Assembly (NCBI RefSeq): GCF_000968015.1
Contig: NZ_LACH01000034.1
Span: 76,226 to 123,518 of the forward strand
Direction of reading: 5' to 3'
DNA from: Pseudomonas fluorescens
GTDB lineage: Bacteria > Pseudomonadota > Gammaproteobacteria > Pseudomonadales > Pseudomonadaceae
DNA length: 47,293 bases
A program made the position numbers and the translations under genes. Shown here in pieces: positions 42,569 through 47,293 of this stretch. Under the pieces are notes generated by a model, which saw only the letters and a program-made list of their open reading frames with translations, had not been told where the DNA came from and searched no databases. The stretch's first letter is position 1. Each line of letters opens with the position of its first letter.

Positions 42569-43783
42569 TCAGTGTGCCGCCCACTCGATTTTCGAAATGT
42601 CGACACCGTCTTTGTACATGTCCCACAGCGGCGACAGAGTGCGCAGCTTGGTAACGGCCTCGCAGACTTTCTGCGCGGCGTAGTCGATTTCTTCTTCGGT
42701 GGTGAAACGGCCGAAGGTGAAGCGAATCGAGCTGTGTGCCAGTTCGTCGTTGCGGCCCAGGGCGCGCAGTACGTACGAAGGCTCAAGGGAAGCCGAGGTG
42801 CAGGCCGAACCGGACGAAACCGCCAGATCCTTGAGCGCCATGATCAGCGACTCGCCTTCAACGTAGTTGAAGCTCAGGTTCAGGTTGTGCGGAACGCGGG
42901 CGGTCATGCTGCCGTTGATGTACAGCTCTTCCAGGCCTTCGACCTGCTTGAAGAAACGGTCGCTCAAGGCCTTGATACGGATGTTCTCGGCAGCCATGTC
43001 TTCCTTGGCTACGCGGAAGGCTTCGCCCATGCCGACGATCTGGTGGGTCGCCAGGGTGCCGGAACGCATGCCACGTTCGTGACCGCCGCCGTGCATGGTC
43101 GCTTCGATGCGAACACGCGGCTTGCGGCTCACGTACAGTGCGCCGATGCCTTTAGGGCCGTAGGTTTTGTGGGCAGAGAACGACATCATGTCGACTTTCA
43201 GCTTCGACAGGTCGATATCGACCTTGCCGGTGGACTGAGCAGCGTCGACGTGGAACAGGATGCCCTTGGAACGGGTCAGTTCGCCGATGGCTGCGATGTC
43301 GTTGATGGTGCCGATTTCGTTGTTCACGTGCATGACCGAAACCAGGATGGTGTCGTCGCGCAGGGCGGCTTCGATCATCTCTGGAGTGACCAGACCATCA
43401 GTGCGAGGCTCGATGTAGGTGACTTCGAAGCCTTCACGCTCCAGTTGGCGCATGGTGTCGAGGACAGCCTTGTGCTCAATCTTGGTGGTGATCAGGTGTT
43501 TGCCTTTGGTGGCATAGAAATGCGCCGCACCCTTGATTGCCAGGTTGTCGGACTCGGTGGCACCGGAGGTCCAGACGATTTCACGCGGGTCGGCGTTGAC
43601 CAGGTCAGCGACCTGACGACGAGCGTTTTCGACGGACTCTTCAGCTTTCCAGCCGAACACGTGAGAACGGGACGCCGGGTTACCGAAGTTTCCGTCAACC
43701 AGCAGGCATTCACTCATTTTTTGCGCTACACGCGGATCAACCGGGGTGGTCGCAGAGTAATCAAGGTAAATCGGCAATTTCAT
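42569..43783 (-). CDS. iscS: Cysteine desulfurase IscS
   Basis: IscS mobilises sulfur from cysteine for clusters, tRNA thiolation and cofactors. The 404-residue PLP enzyme has its Schiff-base Lys in SFSAHKTYGPKGIG. The catalytic Cys lies in the mobile loop SSGSACTSASLEP. It lies 50 bases downstream of iscR. Confidence 0.98.
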   Translation of the reverse strand: MKLPIYLDYSATTPVDPRVAQKMSECLLVDGNFGNPASRSHVFGWKAEESVENARRQVADLVNADPREIVWTSGATESDNLAIKGAAHFYATKGKHLITTKIEHKAVLDTMRQLEREGFEVTYIEPRTDGLVTPEMIEAALRDDTILVSVMHVNNEIGTINDIAAIGELTRSKGILFHVDAAQSTGKVDIDLSKLKVDMMSFSAHKTYGPKGIGALYVSRKPRVRIEATMHGGGHERGMRSGTLATHQIVGMGEAFRVAKEDMAAENIRIKALSDRFFKQVEGLEELYINGSMTARVPHNLNLSFNYVEGESLIMALKDLAVSSGSACTSASLEPSYVLRALGRNDELAHSSIRFTFGRFTTEEEIDYAAQKVCEAVTKLRTLSPLWDMYKDGVDISKIEWAAH

Positions 43784-43833
43784 GGACTATCTCCTAAATC
43801 AGGCTGGCTGGCGTGCCGCTAGCTCTTTGGCTG

Positions 43834-44325
43834 TCATTCGACGGCGGACGCTTCAATCTTGTCCAGGCGCGGCGCTTTGCTGTTGCAACGGCGCTGATCC
43901 TGACGCTGGGCTACTTCTTGTACCTCACGGCGAGTGACAAGGTCAGCCAAGCTGATACCGCTGAGAAATTCGTGAATCTGCAGGCTCAGATCGCACCACA
44001 AGTGGTGGGTCAGACAGGTGTCGCCTTGATGGCAATCACCCTGGCCCTGGCATTTGGTGGCATCGACCGATTCGTTCACCGCATCGATCACCTGAGCGAC
44101 CTGGATACCCTGCATGTCGCGCGACAGCTGATAGCCGCCGCCCGGACCACGGACGCTGGACACCAGATTGCTGCGGCGCAATTTGGCGAAGAGCTGTTCG
44201 AGGTAGGACAGGGAGATGCCTTGGCGCTCGGAGATATCGGCCAGGGACACCGGCCCGTGCTGCGCGTGCAACGCCAGGTCAAGCATGGCGGTCACGGCGT
44301 ATCGGCCTTTTGTAGTCAGTCGCAT
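43834..44325 (-). CDS. iscR: Fe-S cluster regulator IscR
   Basis: IscR is an Rrf2-family regulator that represses the isc operon when carrying a [2Fe-2S] cluster. The 163-residue protein has an N-terminal winged helix and the cluster ligands C92, C98, C104 and H107, spaced exactly as in E. coli. The ATG at 44325 gives the family start MRLTTKGRYAV; a TTG two codons earlier is less likely. It is the first gene of the operon, with its own binding site upstream. Confidence 0.97.
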   Translation of the reverse strand: MRLTTKGRYAVTAMLDLALHAQHGPVSLADISERQGISLSYLEQLFAKLRRSNLVSSVRGPGGGYQLSRDMQGIQVAQVIDAVNESVDATKCQGQGDCHQGDTCLTHHLWCDLSLQIHEFLSGISLADLVTRREVQEVAQRQDQRRCNSKAPRLDKIEASAVE

Positions 44326-44356
44326 GGACAATTACCACGGAGTTCGGAATGGGGCG

Positions 44357-44389
44357 AGTATGCAATTCCCGAGTGTTTAAGTCAACTAT
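44357..44389 (-). promoter_or_regulatory. iscR promoter with IscR type 1 site
   Basis: On the minus strand, TTGACT (-35, 44385-44380), a 17-base spacer and CATACT (-10, 44362-44357) form a promoter. The segment 44389-44365 reads ATAGTTGACT, five bases, then ACTCGGGAAT, close to the E. coli type 1 IscR consensus. It covers the -35, as expected for autorepression. Confidence 0.75.
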
Positions 44390-44485
44390 AAGACCTAGTA
44401 CTTTAGTCAGGATTACCCGCAAAAGAGCGGGCGCATCATAGCAAAGGCTGGGCGGTTACAGCCAGCAATACCGAGTCATCGCTCT

Positions 44486-44548
44486 TCGCGAGCAGGCTCA
44501 CTCCTACAGGGAAACGCATTTCAAATGTAGGAGTGAGCCTGCTCGCGA
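44486..44548. repeat. REP pair between iscR and cysE
   Basis: Arms 44486-44508 and 44526-44548 (TCGCGAGCAGGCTCACTCC and complement) flank a 17-base loop. They lie 16 bases downstream of cysE, where they end the trmJ-cysE unit; no separate U-tract terminator was seen. Confidence 0.88.
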
Positions 44549-44564
44549 TTGAAGTCGACTCGGT

Positions 44565-45341
44565 TTAGCTGGCCTTGCTTTCATCCTTATCCTTGACGCA
44601 GGCGAAGTCTTCTTCGCGCAACTCAGGCAGATCCTTGGCGCAATAGTTGCTGCCCAGGTCCTTCAGCGCCCCGCACATCCCCTCCAGACGGCCATCAACC
44701 GCCTGCAAATGATCGAGCAACTGATTGATGGCACGCGCCACCGGGTCCGGCATGTCTTCGCCAACACCGTAGGCATCGAAACCGATCTTCTCGGCCATGG
44801 CCTTGCGCTTGGCGTCCTGCTCTTCATCGGATTTGACGATGATCCGCCCCGGAATACCAACCACTGTCGCCCCGGCTGGCACAGCCTTGGTCACCACGGC
44901 GTTGGAACCGACCTTCGCGCCAGCGCCGACCGTAAACGGACCAAGCACCTTGGCACCCGCGCCGACCACAACCCCATCTTCAAGCGTCGGGTGACGCTTG
45001 CCCTTGTTCCAGCTGGTGCCACCCAGGGTCACACCCTGATAAAGGGTGACGTCGTTGCCGATCTCAGCAGTCTCACCGATGACGATGCCCATGCCATGGT
45101 CGATAAAGAAGCGACGACCGACCTTGGCGCCCGGATGAATCTCGATCCCGGTCAACCAGCGACCGAAGTTCGACACCAGTCGCGCCAGCCACTTCCAGCC
45201 CATGCCCCACAGGGCTGACGACAGGCGATGGATCCAGATGGCGTGCATGCCCGGGTAGCACGTCAGAACTTCAAAAGCGTTGCGCGCTGCCGGATCACGA
45301 TGGAAAACACTCTGGATATCTTCACGCAAACGCTCGAACAT
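44565..45341 (-). CDS. cysE: Serine O-acetyltransferase
   Basis: CysE acetylates serine, the first step of cysteine synthesis. The 258-residue protein has an N-terminal helical domain (FERLREDIQSVFHRDPAARN) and a left-handed beta-helix of hexapeptide repeats. The acetyltransferase residues lie in IHPGAKVGRRFFIDHGMGIVIGETAEIG. It starts 2 bases after the trmJ stop. It lies next to the isc operon, whose IscS consumes cysteine. Confidence 0.96.
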   Translation of the reverse strand: MFERLREDIQSVFHRDPAARNAFEVLTCYPGMHAIWIHRLSSALWGMGWKWLARLVSNFGRWLTGIEIHPGAKVGRRFFIDHGMGIVIGETAEIGNDVTLYQGVTLGGTSWNKGKRHPTLEDGVVVGAGAKVLGPFTVGAGAKVGSNAVVTKAVPAGATVVGIPGRIIVKSDEEQDAKRKAMAEKIGFDAYGVGEDMPDPVARAINQLLDHLQAVDGRLEGMCGALKDLGSNYCAKDLPELREEDFACVKDKDESKAS

Positions 45342-45343
45342 TT

Positions 45344-46114
45344 TTAATCCTTCCGCTTAAGAAGCTCACCACGGGCCGCTTTCTGGGTTTCCGTGAGGAT
45401 GCCACGCAATATATTCATTTCCGCCCGGCTGACCGAGCTGCGTCCGTACAACCGGCGCAGGCGCGCCATCAAGTGCCGTGGCTTTTCCGGATCGAGAAAC
45501 TCAATGGCCACCAGGGTTTGCTCCAGGTGCTCATAGAATCGCTCCAGCTCATCCATGGTCGCCAGCTCACCACTTTTGGTGGACGCCACTTCATCCTTCT
45601 CGATCTTGCTCGGTTGACCTTGGGCCGCGAGCCAGGACATACGCACTTCATAACTCAACACCTGCACCGCCGCCCCAAGGTTCAGCGAACTGAACCCAGG
45701 GTCTGATGGGATGTGCACGTGATAGTGACATCGCTGCAGCTCTTCATTGGTCAGGCCGGAATCTTCACGACCAAAGACCAAGGCAATCTCGGCTCCCGAC
45801 GCAGCTTCCTCGACCACTTTCACTCCGCATTCACGGGGATCGAGCAACGGCCAGGGAATGCGACGGTCACGGGCGCTGGTGCCGAGCACCAAATTGCAGC
45901 CAACCAAGGCATCTTCCAAGGTGGCGACGACTTGCGCGTTTTCAAGGATGTCACCGGCACCTGAAGCACGAGCATCGGCTTCGTGATGCGGGAACAACCT
46001 CGGTTCGACCAGCACCAGCCGCGACAGGCCCATGTTCTTCATGGCACGCGCAGCCCCGCCGATATTCCCGGGATGGCTGGTATTGACCAGGACGACACGA
46101 ATGTTTTGCAGCAA
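45344..46114 (-). CDS. trmJ: tRNA (cytidine/uridine-2'-O-)-methyltransferase TrmJ
   Basis: TrmJ methylates the 2'-O of position 32 in several tRNAs. It is a SPOUT-class enzyme of about 256 residues with NTSHPGNIGGAARAMKNMGL near the N-terminus, ALVFGREDSGLTNEEL, and the knot motif SLNLGAAVQVLSYE. The start is not certain: a TTG at 46114 gives the family length, while another TTG at 46135 would add 7 residues. Neither has a strong ribosome site. It is divergent from suhB. Confidence 0.93.
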   Translation of the reverse strand: MLQNIRVVLVNTSHPGNIGGAARAMKNMGLSRLVLVEPRLFPHHEADARASGAGDILENAQVVATLEDALVGCNLVLGTSARDRRIPWPLLDPRECGVKVVEEAASGAEIALVFGREDSGLTNEELQRCHYHVHIPSDPGFSSLNLGAAVQVLSYEVRMSWLAAQGQPSKIEKDEVASTKSGELATMDELERFYEHLEQTLVAIEFLDPEKPRHLMARLRRLYGRSSVSRAEMNILRGILTETQKAARGELLKRKD

Positions 46115-46196
46115 GGGAGGCGCTCTCGAACACAATAATGGGGAGCAGAATCTTACAGCTCAACCTACCGTTAAGCTATGAAAGCGAACACTGACC

Positions 46197-46224
46197 TTCA
46201 CCTGTAGAAAAGTTCTGATAGAAT
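46197..46224 (+). promoter_or_regulatory. Probable suhB promoter
   Basis: -35 TTCACC (46197-46202), 16-base spacer, -10 TAGAAT (46219-46224). Transcription would start near 46232, about 30 bases before the suhB ATG. Confidence 0.5.
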
Positions 46225-46260
46225 GCCCGGCTTTCTTTAACAACCTTAGGTGACACATCC

Positions 46261-47076
46261 ATGCAGCCCATGCTGAATATCGCGCTGCGCGCCGCCCGCA
46301 GCGCCAGTGAATTGATCTTCCGCTCCATCGAGCGCCTGGATACCATCAAGGTCGACGAAAAAGACGCCAAGGATTACGTATCCGAGGTGGATCGCGCCGC
46401 CGAACAGAAAATCATCGACGCGCTGCGCAAGGCCTACCCTACCCACGGCATTCTCGGCGAAGAAACCGGCATGCACCCGGGCAGCGGCGAAGGCGAAGAC
46501 TACCTGTGGATCATCGACCCACTGGACGGCACCACCAACTTCCTGCGCGGCATTCCACACTTCGCTGTCAGCATCGCCTGCAAATACCGCGGTCGCCTGG
46601 AACACGCTGTTGTTCTGGACCCGGTTCGCCAGGAAGAATTCACCGCCAGCCGTGGTCGCGGCGCCCAACTGAACGGTCGTCGTCTGCGCGTCAGCGGCCG
46701 CACCAGCCTGGATGGCGCCCTGCTGGGTACCGGCTTCCCGTTCCGCGATGACCAGATGGACAACCTCGACAACTACCTGGGCATGTTCCGCGCCCTGGTT
46801 GGCCAGACTGCCGGCATCCGCCGCGCTGGCTCGGCGAGCCTGGACCTGGCTTACGTAGCGGCCGGCCGTTTCGACGCCTTCTGGGAGTCGGGCCTGTCCG
46901 AGTGGGACATGGCTGCAGGCGCCCTGCTGATTCAGGAAGCAGGCGGCCTGGTGAGCGACTTCACCGGCGGTCACGACTTCCTTGAGAAAGGCCACGTCGT
47001 TGCCGGCAACACCAAATGCTTCAAAGCAGTACTGACGGCCATCCAGCCGCACCTGCCGGCCTCGCTGAAACGCTAA
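46261..47076 (+). CDS. suhB: Inositol-1-monophosphatase SuhB
   Basis: SuhB is a Mg-dependent phosphatase that in E. coli also joins the rRNA antitermination complex. The 271-residue protein has the metal-site motifs GEETG near residue 66, IDPLDGTTNF near 84-93 and WDMAAGALLIQEAGG near 218. It stands alone, divergent from trmJ, with a strong terminator. Confidence 0.96.
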   Translation: MQPMLNIALRAARSASELIFRSIERLDTIKVDEKDAKDYVSEVDRAAEQKIIDALRKAYPTHGILGEETGMHPGSGEGEDYLWIIDPLDGTTNFLRGIPHFAVSIACKYRGRLEHAVVLDPVRQEEFTASRGRGAQLNGRRLRVSGRTSLDGALLGTGFPFRDDQMDNLDNYLGMFRALVGQTAGIRRAGSASLDLAYVAAGRFDAFWESGLSEWDMAAGALLIQEAGGLVSDFTGGHDFLEKGHVVAGNTKCFKAVLTAIQPHLPASLKR

Positions 47077-47087
47077 GCGAGCAGCCA

Positions 47088-47117
47088 CAAAAAAGCACCC
47101 CTCGGGGTGCTTTTTTT
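47088..47117 (+). terminator. Intrinsic terminator of suhB
   Basis: The stem AAAAAAGCACCCC/GGGGTGCTTTTTT with loop TC is followed by a T-run, 11 bases after the suhB stop. Confidence 0.93.
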
Positions 47118-47154
47118 ATGCCTGGAATTTGCCCCTGCCACACCACAGACCCAA

Positions 47155-47244
47155 TGTAGGAGTGAGCCTGCTCGCGATAGCAATCTATCATTCGAAATAG
47201 GTGGTGACTGATATATCGCTATCGCGAGCAGGCTCACTCCTACA
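47155..47244. repeat. REPIN near window end
   Basis: It starts TGTAGGAGTGAGCCTGCTC and ends with the complement. Its 90-base size and an interior including GGTGGTGACTGATATATCGC relate it to the elements at 21107-21194 and 22041-22130. Confidence 0.9.
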
Positions 47245-47293
47245 GGGGGTTTGCTGTGTCGCTTAAATTGCGGGCATCGGCATAGGGGACGGC

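Overview
The window looks like a chromosomal segment of a Pseudomonas from the fluorescens group. The evidence is the GC-rich codon usage, the gene order (suhB / trmJ-cysE / iscRSUA-hscBA-fdx-iscX / ndk-rlmN-pilF-rodZ-ispG-hisS-yfgM-bamB-der, which is the standard Pseudomonas arrangement) and the many short palindromic REP/REPIN elements with a GTAGGAGTGAGCCTGCTCGCGA-type core. Most of it is core genome. No tRNA, rRNA, insertion sequence or CRISPR array was seen.

Layout. 1-3.2 kb (+): a lipoprotein chagasin-like protease inhibitor, a YhhN-family lysoplasmalogenase, and cmoA-cmoB for wobble-uridine tRNA modification. 3.2-5.1 kb (-): a Tat-exported multicopper oxidase overlapping tadA by one base. 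5.4-13.9 kb: a complete trehalose-PTS locus. treR (+) diverges from treP-treC-lamB-(EIIA-HPr-EI fusion)-degenerate EIIB (-), and two palindromic operator candidates lie in the divergent promoter region. 14.0-17.1 kb (+): a large 1020-residue protein resembling the dermonecrotic/membrane-targeted toxins of Pseudomonas; it is the one clearly accessory gene. 17.1-20.3 kb (-): guaB-guaA, preceded by a strong sigma-70 promoter. 20.5-24.9 kb: a zinc-ribbon protein, a TauE/SafE permease, xseA with a LytM-type M23 peptidase, and a small Pseudomonas hypothetical. 25.0-27.0 kb (+): leuA behind a roughly 230-base leader that holds a 25-codon small ORF. 27.1-29.1 kb (-): a methionine/glutamine aminotransferase overlapping an omega-amidase.

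29.4-38.6 kb (-) is a long run from ndk to der covering nucleotide balance, 23S/tRNA methylation, pilus assembly, cell shape, isoprenoid synthesis, histidyl-tRNA charging, outer-membrane assembly and ribosome maturation. 38.7-44.4 kb (-) is the ISC iron-sulfur operon, with an IscR-type site over the iscR promoter. It feeds clusters to downstream Fe-S enzymes such as IspG and RlmN. 44.5-46.1 kb (-) holds trmJ and cysE (cysteine, the sulfur source for IscS). suhB (+) closes the window.

The points most worth a second look are the toxin-like protein at 14009-17071, the EIIB-like protein that has lost its phosphorylatable cysteine (5406-5705), the paired TreR operators, the leuA leader with its small ORF, and the dense, multi-family palindromic repeats, which occupy about half of the intergenic gaps.
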